Source: Polaribacter sp. ALD11 (GTDB taxonomy: Bacteria; Bacteroidota; Bacteroidia; Flavobacteriales; Flavobacteriaceae). Taken from it: DNA of 64,000 nt. The stretch covers positions 2,564,001 through 2,628,000 of the forward strand of contig NZ_CP025119.1 in assembly GCF_002831685.1 (NCBI RefSeq), written 5' to 3'. The translations under genes and the position numbers were made by a program. This document shows, one piece after another, positions 24,374 to 34,695 of the stretch. Every line of letters begins with the position of its first letter. Within the stretch, counting starts at the first letter, position 1. The notes beneath the pieces are model-generated. The model ran no database searches and was not told the origin of the DNA. It worked only from the letters and a program-made list of their open reading frames with translations.

Positions 24374-27300
24374 TTAATTTCCTCCTAGGTTATAAATAAT
24401 ATTAAATCCACCATTTATTGCTTGTCGCGGGAAAGTGGTAGAAATAGCATATTTAGATGTTTGATGATTGTAATAAAACGATGCTGTTAAATTACTACTT
24501 AATCTATAATCTGCTGTAAATTTAATAGAAAATAATCTTTGTCCGCCACTAATTTGATTATTATCTTCATCGACAGCTCTAATTTGTGTTAAATTATCTC
24601 TTAAAGATACATCTGCTCTTAAATTAACGTCTCCTTTTAAGGTAGTTTTCTTTCCTGTAAAACGGGTATTCATTTTTACATCTTTAAAAACGTAACCCAT
24701 TCCAAAAATATATTCTGTTCCTTTAATGTCTGTTAACGTACTGTTGTTAAAATTCATTGTTAGTGTTCTATCTCTTTTAATTTCTCCTCTTAAAGAAAAA
24801 GAATTTCTCATTTTCATATCTAATTTTATTAAAGGAGAAAATTCATCAACCAAAGTAACAGCAGAAACTAACAATTCTGGCTCATAATTTCCTGCAGAAT
24901 TTGTAGCTGAAAATGCATTTGCACCATCATATTGTAAATTGTTTGTAAAATTGGATACTGTATATGAAGATTTGTAACCATGAGAAACAACAAAATTGCT
25001 AAAGTTCTTTTTAAAGAAATCTAGTTTCATTAACCCCGTGTAACGTAAAGTCCAGTTAGGAATTGGTATGTTTTTAAATAAACCTGTATTTACTTTATCT
25101 GGGTTAGAACCAGAATACGCAGCCATAAATGCGGGTAACAATACTTGTTGACTATTTTTACCATAACCAGCAACTGGTGCGCTATTTTCTGTAGCCAACC
25201 TATTTGCTATTGTAGTTCTATAAGCTCTCATCTTTTGAAATAAGACATCTCCATCTTTAAAAGCGGTAGCAATCATAGAGTGACTTGTACTAAAGTTTCC
25301 TGTTTCAAATGCTGGTGCACTATAATCTAATGCTCCTGTAGAAGAACCGTTTTCTACTACATCTAATTGTTGCGATAAGTCTCTTGTTTTAATTTTATTC
25401 CCTCGAACATCGATATTTAAATCTTTAAAAGGTTTTACTGTAAAAGTGTAATCTATTTTATTATACTGTGTTCTGCTATATGTTTTATTGTAATATTCGC
25501 TATTATTAGGATCTCTCGGGCCAACTAACCAACCATTTTGCAATGCTTTATTTCTAATGTCTACTTGACTACCAAAAGCAAATGAAGTTGGTGCACCACC
25601 TAAAAAGCCAACATCTTCTGTATAACCTGGTAAAAATTGCCCGTTATTTTCAGAGTAACTTATTTTACCTTGTTTTACAGATGTTACAACGTCATAAACA
25701 CCTTTTAAAATTTGTTTTCCTAAAGAAAGGTTTTTCTTTTTATTGATTCTTCCAGGAGTCGCAGGTAAACTATTTCCGGGAAGTCCTTTTTTGTTCTTTC
25801 TTTGAGTTTTAGTCATTAAAAGCTTCTCGAAACCTAAATCTTTATAGAATTTCTCAAAAGTAAATGTGGTATTTACATTGTGGGTGTTTGCATTCTGAAT
25901 TACATTACCAACCAAATCTACATAGGCAACTTCGGCCCCAGCAACATCTATACTACTTTGTGCAGCTGCTTGCCAATCGAAATCTGCCGTGTAAGCATAA
26001 TCTGCTTTTACCCAGCTTAAAAAAGGAATTTTATTTATTGGTAGTTGATAGGTTCCGTTTAGTTTTTGATGATAATGATTCGCTCTTCCTGTATTAAAAA
26101 ATTCATCATAGATTTGAATATCATCATTAGCACCAAACGTATCATAAATGTAACTATTGGTTGCATTAAAGTTAAACTGAAGTGATTTTGTCAAATCGAA
26201 ACCAACGGTATAGTCCCAATCAAATAAAAATCTACGTTGTTTTAATTCTGGCTGCTCAGACAAACCTACTACCAAATTTCTAGATTGTTGCGCTGTGAAA
26301 TTTCTATTGATTCTTGAATTTACAGCTATTGTAGACGGAATTGGGTTAAAATTAAAGTCTTTAATCAGCTTTAAATATTTGCTCTCTAAAAAGCTTATGT
26401 TTTTAAAAGGTTCTATCGATTTACCTTGAAAGTTATAAGTATACGTGGCACCTGCAGTTACACTCTCATTTATATATTTCTGAATGTTATAATCTCTGTG
26501 GAATTCTTTGTTATGTGCGTAAGATACAGATACATTTTCAACATCATAAAATTTTGGTTTTTTTGTTGAATTAGGGTTTCTATTCTTCTTTACATTAATA
26601 AAACTGATACTTGTTCTTTTTGTATAATCTCTAGAAAACTCACTATTGGGGTTTTGCTCTAAAGCATCTTCTAAGGTAACATCTTGGTATTGAGGGTCGA
26701 ATTTCGGGTCGATAAACTTCTCACCAATGCTATAACTCATTGGCAATTGAATTCCCCAACTTTTCGGTGTTAATACTTTACCTAAGTTAATCGTAGTAGC
26801 AACATCATACTGTTTCGTTTCGTCTAAACTACGTTGGTTTACTCTATCTTGTACATTACCAAAGCCAATTGTAGACATACTTCCTGCTAAAGAAACATTG
26901 GCAACATCAGCAAAATTTGCATCTGCATTTACAACTGCTGCCCAACCACCTTTATTATCGAAACCAGCAGAACGTAATTCATTAAACCAAATTTCTGCAC
27001 TTTTTGCGGTTAAAGACGTGTTTTTAAGACCTAACATAATGGTTCTTAATTGTGCTAAAGTTGGGTTTCCTTTTACGCTAATTTTATAAGGTAAATTTGC
27101 ATCTTGTTCTTGAGATTGAAAAATATCATTAACAGGAAAGTTAGCACTATTTCTTTCTAATTTTATTTTACCAAAGGTTTCTAAGAATGCATCTAAATTG
27201 TTAGCTTCTGGCCAAATATCTAATGCAGATGTTCCATTTTTTGTAACTGTAAGCGGAATTTCAAGTTGATAAAAGTTTTCATTTAAATCGGTTCCTAATC

Positions 27301-30300
27301 TAATAACAGCAGACATGTCACCATTATTTACAAAAGATTCTCCTTGCACTTCTTGCAAGTGCATAAACATTTTTAATTGCTTAAAACGTCTTAAATCGAT
27401 ACTTATGTTTTTGTAGATTGCTCTTACTTCATCTGGTTTTAATCTCTTTACTTTTAGCGTTACAGATTGTTCATTTTGTAATTGTACCGTAGTGCTTCCT
27501 TGCAAACGTTCTCTTTCAATTCCTGGAGGTTGAATGTAGCTTCCTTCATTTTGTTCTATACTTACAACACCAACTTCAAAATCATTTAATTCATCTTGCG
27601 TTAATTCTCTGTCTGGGTTTGTTGCAGGATCTAATGTTCTTACATAACGTCTCCAATCTCCACGAACTAAGTCTAATTCACCAAAACGAATAACAACTGG
27701 AATTTTAAAATTAGTTAAAAACATTCTCATAAAGCGAATGCTATTAAAATCTGAAATACCATTTACAGGAGTTCCACTTCTTACAGGAACTCTAAATTGA
27801 TACCATTTTGTTTGTTGTGTATTTCCGTTTTCTAAAGTTACTGTGGTCGTTTTTTCGTCAACAATATAACCAACACCTTTCCTTAAGCTTGCCTTGTTCA
27901 TAGAGACTTTATACTCATAATAACTTTCTACAGTATTCATGGTTTGGTCTCTGTTAATGTCTTCTGTATCTGGGTAAGTTGTAGAAGAAGTAGGATACGC
28001 TTCTGTAGATTGATTTAAGGTTGGCGAGTTTCCTTGGGTATTGTTAAAGTTTTTATATCTTGTTATTAAAGATGCATTGATAGCATCTAAGTTAGAGCCT
28101 CTAAAAAACTGAAAGTTATCTCCAGCAGGATCATTTAGTGCTGCAAATTGCCCAATACCAGCAAGGTTTTTTTCTTCAGTATCGTTTAAACCATCAAAAC
28201 CAATATCTTGATTTAATCGATCAGTATCATTTTCGTTAAATGCATATATTATAGATGGGTTTCTAGGAATATCTCCCCAAGTAGTTCTATTTACATTGCT
28301 ACCATCTACCTTTAAACCATCTTCAGGTAAACCGTTTTCGTACATTTTACGGTTGTCTTTTAAAATGTCTTCAGAAATATTACCCAAGTTAATATATAAA
28401 TCTCCTACTTGATTTGCAGGGTTATTTGGATTAACTCCTGCTGGTACACCTTCATCTTCATCTAAAGAGTAATTTTGATATGGATCCATGATCCAAAACT
28501 GCATGTATTCTACATTTGCCTGGTCAAAATTATTGGTTGTTAATGGACGCATAATTCCACCCCATCTTGTTTCCGGGTTTGGTAATGTTACTTTTTGCCC
28601 TTGTATTGTTGCAGATGGATCATAGTTATATGAACCTCTTTCTTGCGGAAAATAAGCCAAATCTAATGTTCTAACCAAAGAGTTTTGCGTAATGTCTAAC
28701 TGCACATTAGGAAACAACTCTCTGTAGTTAATTTGCCTTGTTTCTGCTCTAGAAAGTTCATTTGCGTCTACACTTGCAGGTGTATCTCCAACACCATAAA
28801 ATATCTGATCTACACTATACCACGCTAATTTTCCTCTTTTGTAATTGTAAGATAAATCATCTCTTTCTCCATTAAAATTAGGGAAATATTTTGGTGTACT
28901 CGCTTCATACCAATCAAAAGAAGATAATAGGCTAATTGGTACTTGAGACGCTTCAAAATCATCTATATAAGAAGTAGCAGCTCCGGCAACGTCAATTCCA
29001 CTTGGCGTTCCTGGAATTAAATACGCCATGTCTCCTCTTACAGATAAATTAGACGGTGCATCTGTATCTACAAAAGGCAATTTATTTGCTAATTTTGTAA
29101 AATATGGTACTTCGGTAGAATAATTAAAATTGAAACCTAACATGGTATTATCAATAGGTTCTGCACCAAAATTAACTTTTGGCGTTAAAGGTCTTTCTTC
29201 AATATTTAAATAGGTTGCACCAACAATAAAATCTTCAGAAAATTTATGCTCAACATCAATACCAAAAAAGGTTTTTCTTTGTTGATTAAAAACAGCATTA
29301 TTTTCTGTTGAAACACTAATAGGTACTCCAGATGCTTGCAGCCCAGGATCTATAATTTGAACTCTTCCTAATTGATAATCGACTACATAATCTACACCTT
29401 CTACCAATTGCCTTCCGCCAGCAGAAACTTTTACAGAACCTCTAGGTACGTTAAAGGCTCCAATAGGAATTCCACCAGAATTTTCTGACTTAAAATACCC
29501 TTTTAAAAAGTATTTATCTTTATTCTGAAAGTTGTTTTTAATGTTGATTTTTGTATTTAAATATAGTTCTTTAAATAAGAATTTAGCATCTGCAGAATTT
29601 GTTAACGCATCTTCTAAATCTTTTCCAAAAGGTTCTGGTTCCGGGAAAAATACAAATCCGTTTTCAGAGTTTACAGTAATTCCTTCTACGTAATCGAAAA
29701 AACCATCTGGTTCTCTAGATTGACTTTGGTCTAATTGATCTAATTTTAAAACCTGTAGTAATGGGATGTTGGAAATACCAGCAGTTTGCGCGTTTTGTAA
29801 AACGTTAGATGGTATTCCTGTTTGGTCATCTCTATATTGAATTTCGAAACGAAAACCATCTTGCGTTAACGGAAAAGCACCTAAAGCATACACGTTTTTC
29901 ATCATTAAACGCCATGTAGGAAAAGATTCTTCACCACCGTTTCCATCGGGTCTTTTGGTTTGTAAAATTTCTGAACGTAATAATTTTACCGCTAAATTAT
30001 TTGGTGCTTGAATTCCGTCATTTGAAAACTCACCAACTTTAAAAGAATTTTTTGTACTTCCGTTTACGTTACCTGCAACGGTATATTCATACGCAACTGC
30101 TAAAACTTCACCATCATTTAACCTTCTATTTAAAGAGATAAAACCCAATTGCGGATTTAAGCGATATTCATTTTGCTCTAATTTTCTAGCATTTTGAAGA
30201 ACGGAATAATTCGTTCCGTTTTGCATATTATATGGTAGTAAAGAACTGTCTACATTAGAAATGTCTCTAATGCCACCAGCAGGAATAATTTCGGTACCAA

Positions 30301-31486
30301 TTCTGTTAGCACCATTAAAAGGTAAGTTATTCCCAGAAACTTTTGCTTGTGTAATTGCTGGGTTTAAAACCACACCATTTTCATCAACCAAAACAGCTAC
30401 TTCAGATTCACCAATATCTGCAAAGGCAACAATGCTTCTAAAGTCTTCTGTACTTGCGTTTCTATTGGTAATCCAAACTTCTACTCTGGTAATATTTATA
30501 GGGCTATTTATTAATGGATAATTCTTTAGCGAATTGGCATAATTGTCTATAAAATATTGCGATAAGAAAAAGTGCCTGTCATTATCATAATCTGTAGTTC
30601 TTAATTCAAAAGATTGTATAGAGGCACCACCTTCTGCAATAACCGTTTTACTTTCAGAATTTTGTTGAGAGAAAACAGCGGTAACATTTGTGTTTCCAAA
30701 TTTTAAATCTGTCTTTACACCAAACAAACTTTGTGCTCCGTTAATTAAAGAGTTTTTAATAGGCATAGAAACATTACCTGCTTCCAAACCCTGTATAATA
30801 TCATCTTCAGTTGGTGTGAAACCAATTTTCACTAAATTTTGAAAATCGAAAGAAGCTTGTGTATCATAATTTGCAGTAAACTCTAAGCGTTCCCCAACTT
30901 TTGCACGAATACTTGCATTTATCTGTTGATCAAAATCAAAAGTAAGACTACTTCTATTTTCTTCGGAAATTTGCGGATTGTCTGTGTTTTGATAAATAAA
31001 ACCAAGCTTTAGGTTTAAATTTCCTGTAGGTGTTACTTTTACTTCGGTTCCTCCAAAAATGGTTTCAAAAAACTTATTATTTACATAATAAGTTGGCAAT
31101 AAGTCTTTTTGGGCATCCTTTGAACCTTTTTTCTTACTGTTTGTTGCGCTTACTTTATCTTTAAAGTATTGCAACATATCTCTTTTTAAACGGTATTGTT
31201 GATATTCTCTTGGAGATAAATAAATAGGAGTTCTTGTGTAGTAATTCCCGATTTTTTCAACAATAACATATTTGTTTAAGACCTTGTCAAAAATAATTTC
31301 TTTCTCTGCTAGATCATCTAAATAGAGGCCTCCCTTTTGTGTACTTTTAAAATCGTAGCGTAGATTTAGAGAATCTATTGCGGCGGATACAGAATCTTTC
31401 TTTGTGTTCTTTTGAGCGTAAGTAGACAAGCTTACTACGAAAGTAATTGCTATAAATAAAAACGTACTTTTATAAAATGTACTCAA
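24374..31486 (-). CDS. sprA: SprA: outer-membrane translocon of the type IX secretion system
   Basis: The protein is 2370 residues, close to the 2400 of Flavobacterium johnsoniae SprA. It starts at a TTG 4 nt after the ruvA stop and has a signal peptide (about 1-24, ending TYAQ). Repeated SprA-type segments occur, and the C-terminus is rich in amphipathic beta-strands ending GFNIIYNLGGN. SprA forms a very large barrel through which T9SS cargo crosses the outer membrane, and it is needed for gliding and for secretion of CTD-bearing proteins, such as the one at 45796-48504. No frameshift is visible across 7.1 kb. The minus-strand order maeB, ruvA, sprA, gcvH suggests partial cotranscription. 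Confidence 0.96.
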   Translation of the reverse strand: MSTFYKSTFLFIAITFVVSLSTYAQKNTKKDSVSAAIDSLNLRYDFKSTQKGGLYLDDLAEKEIIFDKVLNKYVIVEKIGNYYTRTPIYLSPREYQQYRLKRDMLQYFKDKVSATNSKKKGSKDAQKDLLPTYYVNNKFFETIFGGTEVKVTPTGNLNLKLGFIYQNTDNPQISEENRSSLTFDFDQQINASIRAKVGERLEFTANYDTQASFDFQNLVKIGFTPTEDDIIQGLEAGNVSMPIKNSLINGAQSLFGVKTDLKFGNTNVTAVFSQQNSESKTVIAEGGASIQSFELRTTDYDNDRHFFLSQYFIDNYANSLKNYPLINSPINITRVEVWITNRNASTEDFRSIVAFADIGESEVAVLVDENGVVLNPAITQAKVSGNNLPFNGANRIGTEIIPAGGIRDISNVDSSLLPYNMQNGTNYSVLQNARKLEQNEYRLNPQLGFISLNRRLNDGEVLAVAYEYTVAGNVNGSTKNSFKVGEFSNDGIQAPNNLAVKLLRSEILQTKRPDGNGGEESFPTWRLMMKNVYALGAFPLTQDGFRFEIQYRDDQTGIPSNVLQNAQTAGISNIPLLQVLKLDQLDQSQSREPDGFFDYVEGITVNSENGFVFFPEPEPFGKDLEDALTNSADAKFLFKELYLNTKINIKNNFQNKDKYFLKGYFKSENSGGIPIGAFNVPRGSVKVSAGGRQLVEGVDYVVDYQLGRVQIIDPGLQASGVPISVSTENNAVFNQQRKTFFGIDVEHKFSEDFIVGATYLNIEERPLTPKVNFGAEPIDNTMLGFNFNYSTEVPYFTKLANKLPFVDTDAPSNLSVRGDMAYLIPGTPSGIDVAGAATSYIDDFEASQVPISLLSSFDWYEASTPKYFPNFNGERDDLSYNYKRGKLAWYSVDQIFYGVGDTPASVDANELSRAETRQINYRELFPNVQLDITQNSLVRTLDLAYFPQERGSYNYDPSATIQGQKVTLPNPETRWGGIMRPLTTNNFDQANVEYMQFWIMDPYQNYSLDEDEGVPAGVNPNNPANQVGDLYINLGNISEDILKDNRKMYENGLPEDGLKVDGSNVNRTTWGDIPRNPSIIYAFNENDTDRLNQDIGFDGLNDTEEKNLAGIGQFAALNDPAGDNFQFFRGSNLDAINASLITRYKNFNNTQGNSPTLNQSTEAYPTSSTTYPDTEDINRDQTMNTVESYYEYKVSMNKASLRKGVGYIVDEKTTTVTLENGNTQQTKWYQFRVPVRSGTPVNGISDFNSIRFMRMFLTNFKIPVVIRFGELDLVRGDWRRYVRTLDPATNPDRELTQDELNDFEVGVVSIEQNEGSYIQPPGIERERLQGSTTVQLQNEQSVTLKVKRLKPDEVRAIYKNISIDLRRFKQLKMFMHLQEVQGESFVNNGDMSAVIRLGTDLNENFYQLEIPLTVTKNGTSALDIWPEANNLDAFLETFGKIKLERNSANFPVNDIFQSQEQDANLPYKISVKGNPTLAQLRTIMLGLKNTSLTAKSAEIWFNELRSAGFDNKGGWAAVVNADANFADVANVSLAGSMSTIGFGNVQDRVNQRSLDETKQYDVATTINLGKVLTPKSWGIQLPMSYSIGEKFIDPKFDPQYQDVTLEDALEQNPNSEFSRDYTKRTSISFINVKKNRNPNSTKKPKFYDVENVSVSYAHNKEFHRDYNIQKYINESVTAGATYTYNFQGKSIEPFKNISFLESKYLKLIKDFNFNPIPSTIAVNSRINRNFTAQQSRNLVVGLSEQPELKQRRFLFDWDYTVGFDLTKSLQFNFNATNSYIYDTFGANDDIQIYDEFFNTGRANHYHQKLNGTYQLPINKIPFLSWVKADYAYTADFDWQAAAQSSIDVAGAEVAYVDLVGNVIQNANTHNVNTTFTFEKFYKDLGFEKLLMTKTQRKNKKGLPGNSLPATPGRINKKKNLSLGKQILKGVYDVVTSVKQGKISYSENNGQFLPGYTEDVGFLGGAPTSFAFGSQVDIRNKALQNGWLVGPRDPNNSEYYNKTYSRTQYNKIDYTFTVKPFKDLNIDVRGNKIKTRDLSQQLDVVENGSSTGALDYSAPAFETGNFSTSHSMIATAFKDGDVLFQKMRAYRTTIANRLATENSAPVAGYGKNSQQVLLPAFMAAYSGSNPDKVNTGLFKNIPIPNWTLRYTGLMKLDFFKKNFSNFVVSHGYKSSYTVSNFTNNLQYDGANAFSATNSAGNYEPELLVSAVTLVDEFSPLIKLDMKMRNSFSLRGEIKRDRTLTMNFNNSTLTDIKGTEYIFGMGYVFKDVKMNTRFTGKKTTLKGDVNLRADVSLRDNLTQIRAVDEDNNQISGGQRLFSIKFTADYRLSSNLTASFYYNHQTSKYAISTTFPRQAINGGFNIIYNLGGN

Positions 31487-31490
31487 TTGA

Positions 31491-32072
31491 TTATAAACTT
31501 TTTAAGGCTAATTTTATTATTTTTTCTACAGAAGCATCTGCATGTTCTTTTACAATAATAGAAACCAATTTTTCTGATTGTTTTCTTTGAAAACCTAAAA
31601 CTTCTAAAGCAGATAACGCTTCATCTTTGTTTGTATTGCTTGTGCTCATAGAAACTTCATCAATATCAAAAGTCTTTAAGATCTTATCTTTTAAGTCTAC
31701 AATAACCCTTTGTGCTGTTTTTACACCAATTCCTTTTACAGATTGTATCAATGCAACATTTTCAGATGCAATTGCCTGCTGAATTTCTTCCGAAGTCATA
31801 GAAGACAACATGGTTCTTGCAATACTTGGCCCAACACCAGAAACAGAAATTAAGAACTTAAAAATGGCTCTTTCTGTTTTATTTATAAACCCAAAAAGTG
31901 TATGCGCATCTTCCCGTATAGAAAGATGCGTATACAAAATTACGTTCTCATCTGCAGGTAATGCAGAAAACGTATTTAAGGAAATATGAAGTAAATACCC
32001 AACACCATTGCAATCTACAACAACCTCTGTTGGATTTTTCTCAACTAATCTTCCTCTAACTTGTGTAATCAT
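31491..32072 (-). CDS. ruvA: Holliday junction branch migration protein RuvA
   Basis: RuvA binds four-way junctions and loads RuvB. The 193-residue protein has the N-terminal OB fold (MITQVRGRLVEKNPTEVVVDCNGVGY), the two helix-hairpin-helix motifs (LISVSGVGPSIA near 73-84 and IQSVKGIGVKTAQRVIVDLKDK near 108-129) and a C-terminal helical domain that contacts RuvB. The gap to maeB is 33 nt and to sprA 4 nt. Coupling of a repair gene to sprA is a genome-order feature, not a functional link. Confidence 0.97.
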   Translation of the reverse strand: MITQVRGRLVEKNPTEVVVDCNGVGYLLHISLNTFSALPADENVILYTHLSIREDAHTLFGFINKTERAIFKFLISVSGVGPSIARTMLSSMTSEEIQQAIASENVALIQSVKGIGVKTAQRVIVDLKDKILKTFDIDEVSMSTSNTNKDEALSALEVLGFQRKQSEKLVSIIVKEHADASVEKIIKLALKSL

Positions 32073-32105
32073 AAAAATCTTTTCAGGCTTCTAAAGTAAT
32101 ACTTT

Positions 32106-34388
32106 TTATTTGTTGTTTCTTTTTTCTTTTTGTTGAGCGTCTACAACCGCCAAAGCAGCCATGTTTACCATTTCATCTACACTTGCACCTAATTGTATAA
32201 TATGTACAGGTTTATTAAAGCCTAAAATTACAGGACCAATTGATTCTACTCCTTCAACTTGCTTTAATAATTTATAGGTAATGTTTGCAGATTCTAAGTT
32301 AGGAAAAATCAAAACATTTACTTTTTTGCCGTTTAATTTAGAAAAAGGAAATTCTTTTGCTAACAATTCTGGATTTAAAGCAAAATCTGCTTGTATTTCT
32401 CCATCGATTACCGTGTCTGGAAAATGACGATGAATGTAAGAAACGGCTTCTCTAATTTTTTTAGAGGTTTCTGAATTCGAAGAACCAAAATTAGAGAAAG
32501 ACAACATGGCAATATTTGGTTTCATACCAAACATTGTTACAAACTTACCTGTAATTTGTGCGATTTTGGCCAATTCTTTAGCCGTTGGGTTTTCATTAAT
32601 AGTAGTATCCGCTAAAAATAATGGGCCTTGTTTTGTAAGCATTAAATTACAAGCTGCAATTTTTGAGACGTCTTTATCTCTTTCAATTAGTTCTAACATT
32701 GGTTTAACAACAGACGGATAAGGTCTAGAGTAACCGGTAATTAGTGCATCTGCTTCTCCTTCATTTACCATCATCGCTGCAAAATAATTACGCTCTCGCA
32801 TCAATTTTTTTGCTTCAGAAAAAGTACGTCCTTTTCTTTGACGAGTTTTCCAATACGCTTCGCCAAAACGACTTCTTCTCTCGTCTTCTTCATCTGTCTT
32901 AGGGTCTATAATAGTTACATCGTCTGTAAAGCCAATTTCTTCTTTTAGTTCTAGAATTACTTCTTTTCTACCTAATAAAATTACTTTTCCTAATTTTTCT
33001 TCATGTACTCTTTGTGCAGCTTTTAAAACATCTAAATGATCTGCTTCAGCAAAAACAACACGTTTTGGATTACTTTTTGCTCTGTTGTGTAAAAGTCTAA
33101 TTTCTTTACTACCAGTACCAGAGCGCTCCATTAATTCTTCTCTATATTTATCCCAATCTAGAATTGGCTCTAAAGCAACACCAGAATCCATTGCAGCCTT
33201 TGCAATTGCTGGCGGAATTTCATAAATTAACCTTGGATCAAATGGTTTAGGAATAATATATTCTCTTCCGTATGCTAAATTTACTTCGTCATACACAATA
33301 TTTACCTGTTCTGGCACCGATTTCTTTGCTAAATCAGCCAAAGCATGTACAGCAGCCATTTTCATTTCTTCATTAATTTTAGTGGCTCTAACATCTAAAG
33401 CACCTCTAAAAATAAACGGAAACCCAAGTACATTATTTACTTGGTTAGGATGGTCTGATCTACCTGTAGCCATAATAATATCTTTTCTTGTGGCTACTGC
33501 TAAATCGTATTCTATTTCAGCCACAGGATTTGCCATTGCAAATACGATTGGGTCTTTAGACATCGATAAAAGCATTTCTGGAGAAACTACATTTCCTTTC
33601 GATAAACCAATAAAAATATCGGCATTGTGCATTGCTTCGTCTAAGGTGTGTAAATCTCTATCTGTTGCAAATTCTGCTTTTTGAGAAGTAAGGTTATCTC
33701 TATCATTTCTAATAACACCTTTACTGTCGCACATAACAACATTTTCTCTTTTTACACCTAGTTTTAAGTATAGGCGTGTACAAGAAATTGCCGCAGCACC
33801 AGCTCCGTTTACTACAATTTTTACTTTACTAATATCTTTTTCTGTAATATCGATGGCATTTTTTAAAGCTGCAGCAGAAATAATTGCAGTTCCATGTTGG
33901 TCATCATGCATTACAGGAATGTCTAATTCTTCTTTTAAACGTCTTTCAATTTCAAAAGCTTCAGGCGCTTTAATGTCTTCTAAATTTATTCCACCAAAAG
34001 TTGGTGCAATCGCTTTTACTGTTTGTATAAAAAGTTCTACATCTGTAGCGTCTACTTCGATATCAAAAACATCTATATCTGCAAAAATTTTAAATAATAA
34101 ACCTTTTCCTTCCATTACTGGCTTTGAAGCCTCAGGACCAATATCTCCCAAACCTAAAACGGCAGTTCCGTTAGAAATTACAGCAACTAAATTACCTTTA
34201 GCAGTATATTTATAAACGTTGTTTTTATCTTTTGCTATTTCTAAACAAGGTTCTGCTACTCCTGGAGAATATGCCAGTGCTAGGTCATGTTGCGTTGCAT
34301 ATTTTTTAGTTGGTACAACTTCAATTTTACCTGGTTTCGGTTTTGCATGATATAGTAAAGCTTCATGTCTTTTTCTAGAATCACTCAT
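32106..34388 (-). CDS. maeB: NADP-dependent malic enzyme (MaeB type)
   Basis: MaeB oxidatively decarboxylates malate to pyruvate, producing NADPH. From the ATG at 34388 the protein has 760 residues, the usual length, with a malic N-domain (LALAYSPGVAEPCL), the NAD-binding domain (VVNGAGAAAISC), and a C-terminal phosphate acetyltransferase-like domain (about 430-760; DADHLDV..., NPTAKELAKIA), which is regulatory rather than catalytic in this family. The reading frame stays open for 63 more codons to 34577, but that stretch contains the promoter at 34413-34420 and is not conserved-looking, so I reject it. Confidence 0.95.
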   Translation of the reverse strand: MSDSRKRHEALLYHAKPKPGKIEVVPTKKYATQHDLALAYSPGVAEPCLEIAKDKNNVYKYTAKGNLVAVISNGTAVLGLGDIGPEASKPVMEGKGLLFKIFADIDVFDIEVDATDVELFIQTVKAIAPTFGGINLEDIKAPEAFEIERRLKEELDIPVMHDDQHGTAIISAAALKNAIDITEKDISKVKIVVNGAGAAAISCTRLYLKLGVKRENVVMCDSKGVIRNDRDNLTSQKAEFATDRDLHTLDEAMHNADIFIGLSKGNVVSPEMLLSMSKDPIVFAMANPVAEIEYDLAVATRKDIIMATGRSDHPNQVNNVLGFPFIFRGALDVRATKINEEMKMAAVHALADLAKKSVPEQVNIVYDEVNLAYGREYIIPKPFDPRLIYEIPPAIAKAAMDSGVALEPILDWDKYREELMERSGTGSKEIRLLHNRAKSNPKRVVFAEADHLDVLKAAQRVHEEKLGKVILLGRKEVILELKEEIGFTDDVTIIDPKTDEEDERRSRFGEAYWKTRQRKGRTFSEAKKLMRERNYFAAMMVNEGEADALITGYSRPYPSVVKPMLELIERDKDVSKIAACNLMLTKQGPLFLADTTINENPTAKELAKIAQITGKFVTMFGMKPNIAMLSFSNFGSSNSETSKKIREAVSYIHRHFPDTVIDGEIQADFALNPELLAKEFPFSKLNGKKVNVLIFPNLESANITYKLLKQVEGVESIGPVILGFNKPVHIIQLGASVDEMVNMAALAVVDAQQKEKRNNK

Positions 34389-34412
34389 AAATCTGTTGTT
34401 TGTTTGAACCCA

Positions 34413-34420
34413 CAAATATA
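34413..34420 (-). promoter_or_regulatory. -7 promoter element for maeB
   Basis: The minus strand reads TATATTTG, a consensus match 24 bp upstream of the ATG at 34388. The divergent gap 34389-34695 (307 bp) holds this element, the one at 34666, and no other gene I can support. Confidence 0.55.
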
Positions 34421-34665
34421 TGGTTTTCAACGGAAGAGAAAACGATGAAAAGGAATCTTTTGTAAATTGAACTTCCCTTCTAAATCTATAGACTGATGTT
34501 CTTTTATAAGATCCTTTTTTTATGGATTTATTTTGATGTAATATTAATATTTTAGTCAGACTTTTACGAGCAGGCAACTTTTAAGCCTTTAAGAACGTCT
34601 TTGAAATTAAGAAAGCATTATAAGTTGTTTAACAAATATTAATGATTTTCTTGTAGCATAAACTT

Positions 34666-34673
34666 TATGTTTG
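34666..34673 (+). promoter_or_regulatory. -7 promoter element for the DUF5686 gene
   Basis: TATGTTTG matches TAnnTTTG 22 bp before the ATG at 34696. Confidence 0.5.
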
Positions 34674-34695
34674 TGTCAACTAACAAACCTATTCT

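Noticed and set aside
26898..27089. Open frames on the plus strand within sprA and other long genes
   Set aside because: These are translations antisense to strongly coding minus-strand genes, with no signal peptide, family motif or promoter of their own.
34389..34577. N-terminal extension of the malic enzyme reading frame by 63 codons
   Set aside because: The stretch includes the -7 promoter element at 34413-34420 and does not resemble the family, whose usual length (about 760) is met from the ATG at 34388.
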